This document shows, piece by piece, positions 5,943 to 14,899 of a DNA stretch of 64,000 bases (position 1 is the first letter of the stretch; each line of letters starts with the position of its first letter). The notes beneath the pieces were generated by a model. That model saw nothing but the letters and a program-made list of their open reading frames with translations. It did no database searches and was not told where the DNA came from. The translations under genes and the position numbers were made by a program. The stretch comes from UBA2020 sp964551435 (GTDB lineage Bacteria; Pseudomonadota; Alphaproteobacteria; Micavibrionales; UBA2020): positions 1-64,000 of the forward strand of contig CAZKBS010000004.1 of NCBI GenBank assembly GCA_964551435.1, written 5' to 3'.

Positions 5943-6425
5943 TTACACCGCAGGCAGCAGCAGCGTGGGCAATTCGCCCAGCAGCTCTTCGACGGTCGGC
6001 TGCGGCCGCTGGCCTGCCTGCACGGCCGCCAGCTGCTCATAGCAATACGCCCAGCACAGAGAACGCCACGCGCGGAAGGCTTGCCCTTCCTGCTGGAATT
6101 TCGCCACCGCAGGCTCGTCGGCATAGGTAACGGCCGTCTTGATATCGTCGTATCCGGCCGCGAATGCCAAAACATCCATGTGGCGCTGAACGGCGCGTTC
6201 GTATTGATACATGACGTCTTCAGGCGTCACCGTGAAAGGAGATATTGTCAGCCCGCTACTCTGGATATTCTGCCAGAACGCTTCGTCTTCTGCCGTGACA
6301 ATAACAACGCCGTCTTGCTCTGTCATAAGATGTAGCGCTGTGTGCTCTGAATTGGCGTAGGCTGCACTCGTGACGTTAAACACGCGGGTTTCTTTATTGG
6401 GGTAAATTTTCTCGACCAAAATCAT
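5943..6425 (-). CDS. Tail fibre assembly protein
   Basis: 160 aa from the ATG that overlaps the fibre stop as ATGA. The C-terminal half (about 85-150) has the pattern AAGYDDIKTAVTYADEP, FQQEGQAFRAWRSLCWAYCY and AAVQAGQRP, found again and again in phage fibre-assembly proteins. These small partners help fold or attach fibre trimers and usually follow the fibre gene, as here. The N-terminal half (MILVEKIYPNKETRVFNVTS) is probably a separate small domain. An upstream start in the same frame would lie inside the fibre gene and is not needed. Confidence 0.75.
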   Translation of the reverse strand: MILVEKIYPNKETRVFNVTSAAYANSEHTALHLMTEQDGVVIVTAEDEAFWQNIQSSGLTISPFTVTPEDVMYQYERAVQRHMDVLAFAAGYDDIKTAVTYADEPAVAKFQQEGQAFRAWRSLCWAYCYEQLAAVQAGQRPQPTVEELLGELPTLLLPAV

Positions 6426-7480
6426 GCTTTCACCTCTTCCAAAATCATTGTCAGCGCTGCAACGCCACCATAAAGTCGGCCTGAAACATCGCCATTGATA
6501 CGCCATGTGCCAGTGCTTTCCTTGCCAAAACGCGCCTTCACGGTAATCGGTGAGACCGTTCCGGCAGGAAACTCGAACTCGGCCGTAAAGTTCATGCTAT
6601 CTGCGCCGTTCAAGTCCATCTTGACGTGCTCGGCATAAATGGCGCCGGTATCGCTGTTCAAAAAGAAAGCGCAAGTCGCTTCTTGTGAGTTGTTCGCACC
6701 ACCGACGAAACCAGAGAGGCGGACACGGATGCGGCTGGTGGCAGCTTTCGGTGTGATTGAGGCCGAAATAATTTCCGTACCCTCCGTTGACTGCGGGGGG
6801 GTGTCGTCCTTAGGAATTGCGACGGAGCCAGTAATAGATGTTTTAAGCTCCACATATACACTGTCGATAACCGAGCCTGCGGGCATCTCACCAACCTGCT
6901 TCCATGCCGACCAGTTAGCGCCGCCATCTGTCGTCGTGCGCGACCAAAGCGCAGGCACGGCCGCCGAATAAAAAAACAGCTGCGTTGCATGGTTGGCGCT
7001 CTGGCTGCGGCCGATAATCCAGAGCGTCCCCGGATGCGCAGACGCGCCCAGCGGCGCATTGATGTATGCGCTGCCCGTCGTGTTATACATGCCGGGTGTC
7101 ACCAGCGTGTTCCAGTTAGCGTCAGCCGCAATGACCATGCGACCGCCCATGAAGCGGGACAGCAGGCTTGCGGCCGTCAGCTTGCGTTCATCGCCACTAT
7201 CAACGTCAAAGAAAGGCAGGAAGTCGCCCGTTTCAATCGCCGCCTCTTCGGACAGGCTGGCGATATTGAAATTGGCAAGCATCTGGATGGCCGCAGCAAG
7301 CTGGGTCAGGTCATCCCCGTCACGCGTCAGGCCTGCCACGTCAATGACGTTCAACAGCTCGGCATAAATGTCATTCCACGATTTGGCGGGCGGGCGCGAA
7401 CCTTTAAGGCCGAGAGCGATATTGCCATCGCTATACGGCGCGTTCGGATCGATAGAACCGAGAGGGGGTGTGTAATCCAT
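6422..7480 (-). CDS. Tail fibre / receptor-binding protein with a pyocin-knob-type domain
   Basis: 352 aa from the ATG after GGAGAATAAAA. The N terminus (MDYTPPLGSIDPNAPYSDGN) resembles baseplate-attachment parts of phage fibres. About residues 120-205 (MYNTTGSAYINAPLG, TQLFFYSAAVPALWSRTTTD, GGANWSAWKQV) fit the pyocin-knob fold, and the C-terminal 140 residues look like a beta-rich head. The protein should decide host adsorption. It overlaps its assembly partner by 4 bp and follows the gp48-like gene by 2 bp. Confidence 0.82.
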   Translation of the reverse strand: MDYTPPLGSIDPNAPYSDGNIALGLKGSRPPAKSWNDIYAELLNVIDVAGLTRDGDDLTQLAAAIQMLANFNIASLSEEAAIETGDFLPFFDVDSGDERKLTAASLLSRFMGGRMVIAADANWNTLVTPGMYNTTGSAYINAPLGASAHPGTLWIIGRSQSANHATQLFFYSAAVPALWSRTTTDGGANWSAWKQVGEMPAGSVIDSVYVELKTSITGSVAIPKDDTPPQSTEGTEIISASITPKAATSRIRVRLSGFVGGANNSQEATCAFFLNSDTGAIYAEHVKMDLNGADSMNFTAEFEFPAGTVSPITVKARFGKESTGTWRINGDVSGRLYGGVAALTMILEEVKA

Positions 7481-7482
7481 TT

Positions 7483-8076
7483 TTATTCTCCATAGTTGAA
7501 ATAAACGACAGCCTCGGATGGCTGCAATTTTCTGATGATGCACTCCAGCTCGCTTGCGCCTGACCAGTCCAGCAACGCTTCGCCGCATGCACTGATACCG
7601 AATTCGAAGGGCTGCACAGGTACGCCCGCCACGTTGATGTAAACCATGTAGCGTATATCGTCGTCGGCCAGCACATCGTCGCCGCCGCAATGGCTGATGC
7701 CGAATTCAAAGGGGCAGAATTCCTCAATCGTGATTTCATAGCCAAGCGCGGCGGCCAGCTCGGTGTAGTAGGCGACAGAAAGCCCGCCGCCGCGTGTGTA
7801 CTTTTCAATCACGGCGTCAATGCGCTCGCGGATGGTCGCGTCCAGCTGGCTGCAGCTATCGGGAAGGCCAAGGTTGGTTTCCCAATCTTCAAGCGACAGG
7901 TTCAGCGTGCGCGGGTCGGCTTCGGCCAGAACGGCGCGAGCTTGTCTATCGACTTGTGCCAGCGCGAAGGCAAAGACGGACAGAACGTCCGTCAGCGTCG
8001 CATCGGGGTCGCGCGTCCATGCGCGGCCGCTAGGCAGGAGAGATTGCAGCGTCTTCAGGTAATCGTCTTTAGTCAT
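7483..8076 (-). CDS. Mu gp48-like baseplate protein (DUF2313/YmfQ)
   Basis: 197 aa from the ATG preceded by GAGGG. Typical features are DDYLKTLQSLLPSGRAWTRD, then NLGLPDSCSQLDATIRERI, and the repeated PFEFGIS.CG segments towards the C terminus. In Mu-type tails this protein closes the baseplate wedge and connects to the fibre. It overlaps the gp47-like gene by 8 bp. Confidence 0.88.
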   Translation of the reverse strand: MTKDDYLKTLQSLLPSGRAWTRDPDATLTDVLSVFAFALAQVDRQARAVLAEADPRTLNLSLEDWETNLGLPDSCSQLDATIRERIDAVIEKYTRGGGLSVAYYTELAAALGYEITIEEFCPFEFGISHCGGDDVLADDDIRYMVYINVAGVPVQPFEFGISACGEALLDWSGASELECIIRKLQPSEAVVYFNYGE

Positions 8077-9142
8077 CGAAACCCTCAAACGTGATGTTAC
8101 CCAGCATTGACATCTGCCCGAACGTGCGCGGAATGTTGGCGGCGGGCGTTACCAGCTCGTGGTCGAATTCTCCCGATGCGGCCGAAATCGCCTCGTTGAT
8201 ACGGCTTTTATAAAGCGTGGTACCGGGCGCGGACTCGCGGCGGAAGAAGTCGCGCAGCTCCGCCTCAATCGCATTGCGGACGGCGGGCGTGTTAGGTGAT
8301 ATTTTTATGGTGAAATCAACCGAAACGGGCGTAGGCGCAATTACATACAACCCTTTGGCCGTCATGGTGCGCAGGCGGTCGATGTGGGTGAATACAAGCG
8401 CCGCCTCTTCCTCGGTCGGAATAATCGTGTCGGGCTTATTGTCCATGACGAATATGACAGTCACGGTACCGTAGCCTTGCTGCGCGCGGTAAACCCACGC
8501 GCGCGTAACGCCCGCAACCTCAAGCGCCCAGCGTTCATAGTCATGATCGGCACCGCCCTGCGGCGGCTGTCCCCATACCTGCAGCACCCGCTTGCGCAGG
8601 GCTTCGACGTCCTCGATGTCTGCACCCGCGTACAGTCCGGCCGCGCCGACCGTGGCCGATGCATTCACACCCGCAATGGGCGTGGTCAAATTCAGCTTGA
8701 CGGCGGCCGCCGCATTGCCCGCCGCCCCCGCAGCGCTGGCCGTGACAGCGGCGGTCACAGTCGCACCCGTAAACGCGACATCTGCATCAACGGTGTATTC
8801 TGCCCCGTCTGCGCGCTGCAGGATTGTTCCGGCCGGAATAACAGCCCCAGCCGTGCCTGTGAACGTGACTTGACCAATCGCCGAGGCCGCCTGTTTACGC
8901 GGCAATCGGCGCAGCGCGGCATGGACGTTTTCCAGCACCTCTTCATCGGCGGTAAAGGGGAATATTTGTTTGTAAACCCATTCCAGAAAGCCGTGCAGGT
9001 CATAGACGGCCAGCACCATGATTTTCGCCAGCACATCTTCGGGACTACGGCGCAGGCGGGCATCTGCGCCTTTCAGCGTGCCGTCCATTTCAGCTTTAAT
9101 GGCGTCCAGCAGTTGCGCGGGTGTTTGACGGTTATAGGGCAT
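8069..9142 (-). CDS. Baseplate J-like protein (Mu gp47)
   Basis: 357 aa from the ATG preceded by GGAG. The family motif IGQVTFTGTAGAVIPAGTIL is present, followed by a low-complexity Ala/Thr-rich beta section and LRKRVLQVWGQPPQGGADHDYERWA split over about residues 180-205. Gp47/gpJ forms the baseplate wedge around the hub of contractile tails. Start and end overlap both neighbours, consistent with one polycistronic unit. Confidence 0.92.
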   Translation of the reverse strand: MPYNRQTPAQLLDAIKAEMDGTLKGADARLRRSPEDVLAKIMVLAVYDLHGFLEWVYKQIFPFTADEEVLENVHAALRRLPRKQAASAIGQVTFTGTAGAVIPAGTILQRADGAEYTVDADVAFTGATVTAAVTASAAGAAGNAAAAVKLNLTTPIAGVNASATVGAAGLYAGADIEDVEALRKRVLQVWGQPPQGGADHDYERWALEVAGVTRAWVYRAQQGYGTVTVIFVMDNKPDTIIPTEEEAALVFTHIDRLRTMTAKGLYVIAPTPVSVDFTIKISPNTPAVRNAIEAELRDFFRRESAPGTTLYKSRINEAISAASGEFDHELVTPAANIPRTFGQMSMLGNITFEGFDD

Positions 9143-9602
9143 ATTCGTCTCCGATGACAACGGTGGTGGAATAGGTCGAGCCGTCCAGCAGGGACAGATA
9201 AATCAGAACATTCAAACGACCGTCACTGTCGTTGTGCCACTCGGCTTCGACGGTGACGGCGACCGCATGGCCGTCCTCCACCATCCATTGCAGCGCTTCT
9301 TCGCAGTAGAAGATGGCGCGGCGGCGCGTCTCTTCCGTCTGCTTCGTGCGGTCAAGCAGCCAAAGGCGCGAGCCGTACAGGTCGCCGCGTATGTCGGCCA
9401 GGGCGTCACCGCACCAGCCGCGACGGTTGGCGGGCAGAACGCTGGGTTGGGGCGGCGCGTCGGGCAGTGCGTCGTCACGCGCCGCACGGCGATCTGTAAA
9501 CAGGCTGATAAGAACGGCGCTGCGCAGGGTGTCTTCGGTCAGAAGGCCGCGGGCATCCGTGACAAGGTCAATCCGGCCGTACTCGAAAATGCCAAGTTTC
9601 AA
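9132..9602 (-). CDS. Mu gp46-like baseplate protein
   Basis: 156 aa with a TTG start overlapping the upstream TGA as TTGA; GGGAGGTG stands 5 nt before it, so the choice is firm. NRRGWCGDALADIRGDLYGS is the GP46 family signature. It is a wedge component, homologous in role to P2 gpW. Near-identical order gp45-gp46-gp47-gp48 is kept from Mu. Confidence 0.9.
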   Translation of the reverse strand: MKLGIFEYGRIDLVTDARGLLTEDTLRSAVLISLFTDRRAARDDALPDAPPQPSVLPANRRGWCGDALADIRGDLYGSRLWLLDRTKQTEETRRRAIFYCEEALQWMVEDGHAVAVTVEAEWHNDSDGRLNVLIYLSLLDGSTYSTTVVIGDEYAL

Positions 9603-10165
9603 ACGCCACCTCCCATCTGCTGTGTGGGTGCGTCGGTGTCTCCGGTGTTATTCTCCGAATGCGTATGCAGGTTGAATATCTGGCGCATGCCCCGCATGCT
9701 GGAGCGGTCGGTTTCGTCGCAGCGGTCTATGATGTCTCCGGTTACTTCGAATTCGGGTGTTTCAGCGCGCACTTTTGACGATGCCTTGATGGTGACGACA
9801 GGGGCGACGACATCAATGCCGCTTTCTTTCAAAAGGATGTAATCCCCCCAGCGCGAATAAACCGCAACCTCGCCAGCCTGAAGGCCATGCTTGCGGTAAC
9901 GCGGGTCGTCAGCTGCCACGACAATCGGGTGGTCACGGTTACCACCGATGCAGACAACAACGGCCTGCGCGCCCGCCAAAGGCACGCTGCTGAAGCCGTA
10001 GTTTTGTACCCGCTCGACGTTTTCTTTGGCTTCGCCTGCCAGCAGCATCAGCTGCATGGTCTGGCGTTTCTCGGCATCGTTTGTGCCGTGAACGCTCGCG
10101 CGGCCAATTACCAACATGACACGGCGGGCGATAGGCTCCAGCATTTGGCGGATGTTCTTAATCAT
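9599..10165 (-). CDS. Baseplate spike protein (Mu gp45 / gpV-like)
   Basis: 188 aa. An N-terminal OB-like part (about 10-110) is followed by a beta-rich C-terminal part with KASSKVRAETPEFEVTGD, the repeat-like region of the spike helix. NLHTHSEN near the end carries an H-x-H pair, which in gp45 and P2 gpV binds an iron ion at the needle tip. The trimer would pierce the outer membrane. The last residues are Gly-rich, again as in spike tips. Confidence 0.88.
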   Translation of the reverse strand: MIKNIRQMLEPIARRVMLVIGRASVHGTNDAEKRQTMQLMLLAGEAKENVERVQNYGFSSVPLAGAQAVVVCIGGNRDHPIVVAADDPRYRKHGLQAGEVAVYSRWGDYILLKESGIDVVAPVVTIKASSKVRAETPEFEVTGDIIDRCDETDRSSMRGMRQIFNLHTHSENNTGDTDAPTQQMGGGV

Positions 10166-11240
10166 TATCGGCCACCCATATAGCTGACGTCTGGTCGGTA
10201 TCCCTCATGGCGGGCAAGTCGTAAGCCTCCGGCATTGCCAGATCCAGCTCAGTACGCGTCCCGCCCTCGTTATAGCTAAAGCGCAAGCCCGCAATGAGCA
10301 TCTCCTGATGCAGGTCGGCGCGGGGGTCGGTTACAGGCACCACCGTATTGATGCCCCATATAACGCCCTCCTTCGCTTCCCATCCCTTGACTGTGTATTT
10401 CGCGCGGCGCGATGCGGCGCGGGCTTGTTTCTTCTCCCATTGCGCGCGCTCCGTTAACGTCATCGCATAGCCCTGCGTCTCGGCAATAATCACCTTCGGG
10501 CGATAGCGCGTGACAAGCTTATCGTAGGCGCGGCCTTCAGGCTGGGCGGTCGCGGCGGCGCTGTCATCATCGCTGAAATGCGCTTCCGTCTGGCCTTTGA
10601 CAACGTAAAGGTTGTGCAGTTCGCTTTCATCCAGCGTGATGCTGGCGGACAGGATATTGTCCCCATAAGTCAATTTCCCTGACGATTTCGTGGCGGCGGG
10701 CTTTACAAGCGCCAATCCACCGATACCGTCACTCAGCGGCAGCACGCCACGCATGCGGCAAGTGCGCCGGATAAAATCAAATGCGGTTTCACCGGGCTGC
10801 ACGGCCAATCGCTCAAACGGGCGGCCGACGTCAGTATTCACGCTCAGCGGGATGCCGTAGGGTTTCAGAATTTGACGGAGCGCCCCGTCAAGTTTCTGGC
10901 CAGAAAACTCAAAATGACGATTGACCGTCGCGGCGCAATCGATCAGGTCGCCCACGCGGTCGCGCCCCTTTACCATCAGGCTGCTAGACGCCTTGTCGTA
11001 GCTATAGTCGGTGGCTGCGAGATAGCCCTCCAGAAAGGTCGAGCCATGGATATTGATTTGCACAGCCGTACCGGGCGCAACTTCACCCGTCAGCAAAAGG
11101 TCGTCTTCGGTCGCCTTGCGCGTCATGGCGATATCAAAGCCGCCGCTCATCTCTTCGATGCTGCGAGATACGGTCAAGGACTTCCAGCCATAATACGGCT
11201 TCCCGTTCAAGCTGACTTCAAAGGGCAGGTTAGCCGTCAA
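10158..11240 (-). CDS. Baseplate hub protein (Mu gp44 / gpD-like)
   Basis: 360 aa with a TTG start: GGAGGTG lies 4-5 nt before TTG and no ATG is nearby. NLPFEVSLNGKPYYGWKSLT and AFDFIRRTCRMRGVLPLSDG are hallmarks of the gpD/late-control fold that forms the trimeric hub beneath the tail tube. The start overlaps the end of the gp43-like gene and the stop overlaps the spike gene. Confidence 0.88.
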   Translation of the reverse strand: MTANLPFEVSLNGKPYYGWKSLTVSRSIEEMSGGFDIAMTRKATEDDLLLTGEVAPGTAVQINIHGSTFLEGYLAATDYSYDKASSSLMVKGRDRVGDLIDCAATVNRHFEFSGQKLDGALRQILKPYGIPLSVNTDVGRPFERLAVQPGETAFDFIRRTCRMRGVLPLSDGIGGLALVKPAATKSSGKLTYGDNILSASITLDESELHNLYVVKGQTEAHFSDDDSAAATAQPEGRAYDKLVTRYRPKVIIAETQGYAMTLTERAQWEKKQARAASRRAKYTVKGWEAKEGVIWGINTVVPVTDPRADLHQEMLIAGLRFSYNEGGTRTELDLAMPEAYDLPAMRDTDQTSAIWVADND

Positions 11241-12465
11241 TCAACACCTCCAGCCGCTCGGTGGGTACAAAGCCCGGATGGCGAATGCGATTGCGGCGCA
11301 CAATGTCAGCGGCGTTGTCAAACAGGGCAGGCAGGTTGTCGCCATAAAGGCGGTGCGCCACGGCAATCGACGAGCGCACCGAAGGCATGCGTACACGAAC
11401 CGTCATCGGCAGACGGCCGACGCGCTCGTTAATATCGCGATGGACAGCGGCGAGAAGCTGGCCAGTTGCGCGCCAGCTGTCGTGCCAGCCATGCTGCCCG
11501 TACAGGTCGCGCAGCGCGGTCAGGCTCTCATAGGTTTCATCGCGGACGCGCAGGGCGTCTTCTTTACTCGCATAATCCGCATACATGGCGGCGCGGGCTA
11601 CGGCGGCAGCGGCAGCGCCACGAAACAAACATTCAAGCGCGGTTTCGTTTTGTTGCCGCGTCGCCAGCATTGACGCAGCTGCGCCCGTCACATCAGGCGA
11701 AGAGGTTGACGTGACCTCGTTCAGCGCACCCATGACAACGGTCGCGCTTTGCGGGGTGCGGCGCGTGACCGACCCGACAACGGGCGACTTGAAGGGCTTC
11801 ACCAAAGCCGTCACGCGGTCATAGAGCGAAAAGACATCGTCAACAATCCCAAGGCCGATGCTAGACCATGACGGCATCTCGCCCTTCAACAGCGACAGGA
11901 AGCCCCCCGACGCCATTGCGGTTTCAATTCTGCTAACCCACATGCTGGCCTGCGTGATGGCATCGGCCGAAATGAAGTCGGGCAAGGACGCGGTGACAAA
12001 GCGTCCGATAAAGTCCCCGCGCAAGGCGGACAGCAGATTGTCCGCAGACAGCGAAAGCCCGCCCAAAGTATCAAGCGCGGTCGTTGGATATATAGGCGCA
12101 CCGAATACTTCAAATTCGATAACGAACGTCACTACACCGACAGCGGAGCCGCTATGCTGGCGACGTGGCTGGCCGACAACAATCACTTGCAGTTCGCCAT
12201 AGTACGGATGCACCAGCGCGCCAGCGCCTTTTTCACTCAGGGCGGCCTGCAAGTTTTTAGCTTTTTGAATGAAGCCGTCGCCGCTCACAATCGCCGTGAC
12301 CGAGAAGCTGGTGACAGCAGCGCCCATATCTTCATGCGCGGGCGTATCCCGTCCGGGGAATTCGTCTGTAATCACGCGGCGGCCGAACTTCGCTTCATCA
12401 GAAGGAATGTCAAAAGACACGCCTCTAAATGAAGGGCGACGCAGCTGGCTGATATACCCCGCCAT
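11230..12465 (-). CDS. Mu gp43-like DNA circularization / tail protein N
   Basis: 411 aa. The N-terminal family domain is clear: MAGYISQLRRPSFRGVSFDI, VITDEFPGRDTPAHEDMG and SFSVTAIVSGDGF. Proteins of this family are called DNA circulation proteins but are baseplate/tail components in Mu-type virions (gpN). The ATG overlaps the tape-measure stop by one base (TGATG). Confidence 0.88.
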   Translation of the reverse strand: MAGYISQLRRPSFRGVSFDIPSDEAKFGRRVITDEFPGRDTPAHEDMGAAVTSFSVTAIVSGDGFIQKAKNLQAALSEKGAGALVHPYYGELQVIVVGQPRRQHSGSAVGVVTFVIEFEVFGAPIYPTTALDTLGGLSLSADNLLSALRGDFIGRFVTASLPDFISADAITQASMWVSRIETAMASGGFLSLLKGEMPSWSSIGLGIVDDVFSLYDRVTALVKPFKSPVVGSVTRRTPQSATVVMGALNEVTSTSSPDVTGAAASMLATRQQNETALECLFRGAAAAAVARAAMYADYASKEDALRVRDETYESLTALRDLYGQHGWHDSWRATGQLLAAVHRDINERVGRLPMTVRVRMPSVRSSIAVAHRLYGDNLPALFDNAADIVRRNRIRHPGFVPTERLEVLIDG

Positions 12466-13967
12466 CAGAAGGCACCTGCGAGGTTGCCAGTGTTGACGGT
12501 GACGCTTTGTGCGCGGTTATTCGGCCTCATATCAACATCCGTTACGCGCCCTTCCGCGTTAACGGTGATATCCAGCTTGCCACCTGTATCGACACGCATA
12601 AGTCCACCGGCTGCGGCGCGGGCAGGTGCGGCGGCATTGGCTCCGGTTGCAATACCGTCGCCAAAAAGGCGTTCCCATCCGCGCGTTACGGCGTTATCGG
12701 AGAACGAGCGTCTAAGCCCCATTATTCCCTTGCCCACCTTCAGCATTGCGGCATCAAGGGTGTCGAGCATTTTTGTTATGGGCGATATAGCAAGCATGAA
12801 GGCATCTTTAATACCGCTCCACATATCAACAAAGAAAGCCTTGACCTTGCCCCAGTGCTTTACCGTCATGTATCCGGCCGCACCGAAGGCGGCAACGGCA
12901 GCGACTACCCAAGTGATAGGGTTCAGCAATACACCAAAGGCAAGCGCCAGAGCGCCCAGCCCCTTAATCAAAAGGCCGACGATAAAGACAACCGGACCGA
13001 TGGCGGCGGCAAGGAGCGCCCCGTGGATGATGACGCTTTTAAGCGGCTGCGGCAGGTTGACGAAGCTATCAACAAGGTTGCGAATTCCGGCGCTCAAAGC
13101 GCGAATACGCTCGCCCAGCTTCAGGGTGTTCCATATCTCGCGGCCGAGAGGCGCGAACCCTTCTGTAATCGCGCGCCCGAAGTCTCTCATGGTGCCGTTG
13201 ATGCTATTGGTGGCATCATCCATTGCGCCCGCGAAGCGCCCACCCTCGGTCGTCATGTCCTGCATTGCTTTTTTGACGTGCGAAAAGCGTATCATGCCTG
13301 CCGATGCCATTTGAAATATGCGCTGTTCAGACACGCCGAATTGCTTGGCCAGCTCCTGCGCGATCGGAATATTGGCGCGCATCATCGCCGACAGGTCTTC
13401 AGCGGAAGCTCGCCCATTCTTGCGCAGCGAGATATACATGTCCGTCATCGTCGCCAGCTGATTTTTACTGCCCGCAGCAATCGGCGCGAGAAAGTCTATG
13501 CGCTTGAATGCGCTTTCAACGCTGTATCCGGCCGCGAGCAGCCCTTTCATGGCCGCCGTGGTGTCCGACAGGTCGAGCGCTTTAAAGTCCTGCAGGCGCT
13601 TGACGATGTCCGCAGCTTTGGCTGCGTCTTGTGTCAGGTATTTAAACTGGTTAACAAGGTCTTCAATTTGCCCCGCCGACCGGATGGACGCACCGCCCAT
13701 GCCCAAGATTGGCAGCGTCAGTTTCCCCATCAGCTCTTTACCGATAGAAGAAATGTCGCTGCCAATCTTCTTCATGCGCTCGCCGAATTCGTTGAGGGCT
13801 TTGCGCGCGTGATAGAAGTGATACTGGATAGCGAAGCCCATAAACCCGACACTTGACTTGATGCGGCCAAACGCATCGTTCATGCCATCGCGCATGCGGC
13901 GCACGGGGGCGCTGATGCGGTCAACCGCTTCAAGTATGAATTTAAGGTTCAGGCTGTTGTTGCTCAT
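12465..13967 (-). CDS. Tail tape measure protein
   Basis: 500 aa from the ATG 10 nt after GGAG. A helical, positively charged N terminus (NLKFILEAVDRISAPVRRMR) is followed by helical repeats, a hydrophobic block around 295-365 (FIVGLLIKGLGALALAFGVL, ITWVVAAVAAFGAAGYMTV) and a flexible Ala/Gly-rich end. The hydrophobic block can form the inner-membrane channel on DNA ejection. The protein is short, so a short tail is expected. It is preceded by the frameshifting chaperone pair, as in most long-tailed phages. Confidence 0.88.
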   Translation of the reverse strand: MSNNSLNLKFILEAVDRISAPVRRMRDGMNDAFGRIKSSVGFMGFAIQYHFYHARKALNEFGERMKKIGSDISSIGKELMGKLTLPILGMGGASIRSAGQIEDLVNQFKYLTQDAAKAADIVKRLQDFKALDLSDTTAAMKGLLAAGYSVESAFKRIDFLAPIAAGSKNQLATMTDMYISLRKNGRASAEDLSAMMRANIPIAQELAKQFGVSEQRIFQMASAGMIRFSHVKKAMQDMTTEGGRFAGAMDDATNSINGTMRDFGRAITEGFAPLGREIWNTLKLGERIRALSAGIRNLVDSFVNLPQPLKSVIIHGALLAAAIGPVVFIVGLLIKGLGALALAFGVLLNPITWVVAAVAAFGAAGYMTVKHWGKVKAFFVDMWSGIKDAFMLAISPITKMLDTLDAAMLKVGKGIMGLRRSFSDNAVTRGWERLFGDGIATGANAAAPARAAAGGLMRVDTGGKLDITVNAEGRVTDVDMRPNNRAQSVTVNTGNLAGAF

Positions 13968-14109
13968 GCTGCGCAATCTCCACTAGCCGCTCGTTCCAGA
14001 ACAAGACCATGTCCATCGGCATCGCCAGTATCTCGGCTTCGGTGAAGCTGAAATATCTGGCAATCACGCCTAGGTAGCTTTTCCACCCCGGCGGGGTTTG
14101 GGAAAAAAA
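13942..14109 (-). CDS. -1 frame extension of the tail assembly chaperone
   Basis: About 55 codons read after a -1 slip on T-TTT-TTT. The product continues ...DFF into SQTPPGWKSYLGVIARYFSF and stops at 13942, inside the start of the tape-measure gene. It has no ribosome site of its own; the in-frame ATG at 14124 sits within the upstream gene. The E/E-prime-type fusion is the usual scaffold for loading tail-tube subunits on the tape measure. Confidence 0.8.
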   Translation of the reverse strand, partial: FFSQTPPGWKSYLGVIARYFSFTEAEILAMPMDMVLFWNERLVEIAQHEQQQPEP

Positions 14110-14522
14110 TCTTCTATCAACCACTGCACGTTTGCGACGTCGTCCTGATCGAGTTCGTCGAAAACGATGGGCGGCTCACCTGTAAAGCGCCGGAACGCTT
14201 CGTAGGTAGCTGCAGCATCGCTACCGCCTGTGTTTTGAATGGCTATCATGTCCCCGCCCACAAGACGACGGAACCGCAGCTCGGCGATTTCCTTGGTCTT
14301 GATGCCGCTGCCGTCCCGTGCCTTGTATCTTAACGCGACAGGCACCTTCAGCGGCAGCGTACGGGTGCCGTCAGGGTTGACCGTCCACGGCGGGGGCAAG
14401 GGGGCATCGGCAGCGGCAGTGAGTTCACCGCCGTCATCATCCAGCACGGGCAAGTCCTTTGCGACCGGAGCAGGGTTCACATCGTCTTCGTCAAGAACGA
14501 TATCGTTGATAGGCTGTGTCAT
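14070..14522 (-). CDS. Tail assembly chaperone, zero-frame product (Mu gp41-like)
   Basis: 150 aa. The acidic N-terminal third (DIVLDEDDVNPAPVAKDLPV) is probably disordered. The family core follows, with LKVPVALRYKARDG, LRFRRLVGGDMIAIQ and DVANVQWLIEDFF. The frame stops at a TAG soon after the slippery site, so the shorter product is the major one. It lies between tail tube and tape measure, the fixed position of this gene in contractile and flexible tails. Confidence 0.85.
   Translation of the reverse strand: MTQPINDIVLDEDDVNPAPVAKDLPVLDDDGGELTAAADAPLPPPWTVNPDGTRTLPLKVPVALRYKARDGSGIKTKEIAELRFRRLVGGDMIAIQNTGGSDAAATYEAFRRFTGEPPIVFDELDQDDVANVQWLIEDFFPKPRRGGKAT
14103..14109 (-). promoter_or_regulatory. 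Programmed -1 frameshift site T-TTT-TTT
   Basis: The zero frame reads GAT TTT TTT CCC AAA. The T of GAT plus two TTT codons gives the heptamer T-TTT-TTT (X XXY YYZ). Downstream is a small GC stem CCCC-GCC-GGGG. The -1 frame is open for 55 codons from here. Confidence 0.82.
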
Positions 14523-14884
14523 GCGACCACCTCATCAGCAGGACTGCCGCCAAACTCGACAGGAATAAATCCGCCGCTGTTGCCAACCTGAAGGCTGACG
14601 ACGTTCTTCACGAAAGCATCGCGAATAACCCATGTTTGCCCCGTATCGGCCTTGAAGGTCAGCTCGACGTCGGCCAGCCCTTGAAAGAACTGAACCGAGA
14701 CGCCCTGCTTCGCCGGAAACGATGCGGAGACCATCGCGGCAATCAAGCCCTCGGAACGATGGACTTCCCATGTGCCGAGCTGCTCTGTGTTCAGAACGCC
14801 GCCGGGTGTAATCGTCGCACCCGGCAGGCTATCGTAAAAGCGACCATTAACGCGAATGGACGCGCGACCAGGAATTTTAGCCAT
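14519..14884 (-). CDS. Tail tube protein (Mu gpM-like)
   Basis: 121 aa. Starts MAKIPGRASIRVNGRFYDSL; the family core NTEQLGTWEVHRSEG and DVELTFKADTGQTWVIRDAF is present. It forms the inner tube through which DNA passes. AAGGAGA precedes the ATG, giving the strong translation expected for a major virion protein. It directly follows the sheath gene. Confidence 0.9.
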   Translation of the reverse strand: MAKIPGRASIRVNGRFYDSLPGATITPGGVLNTEQLGTWEVHRSEGLIAAMVSASFPAKQGVSVQFFQGLADVELTFKADTGQTWVIRDAFVKNVVSLQVGNSGGFIPVEFGGSPADEVVA

Positions 14885-14899
14885 AGACAGGTCTCCTTC

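Noticed and set aside
12507..13856. 449-codon plus frame opposite the tape-measure gene
   Set aside because: Shadow; the minus frame fits the tape-measure pattern and gene order.
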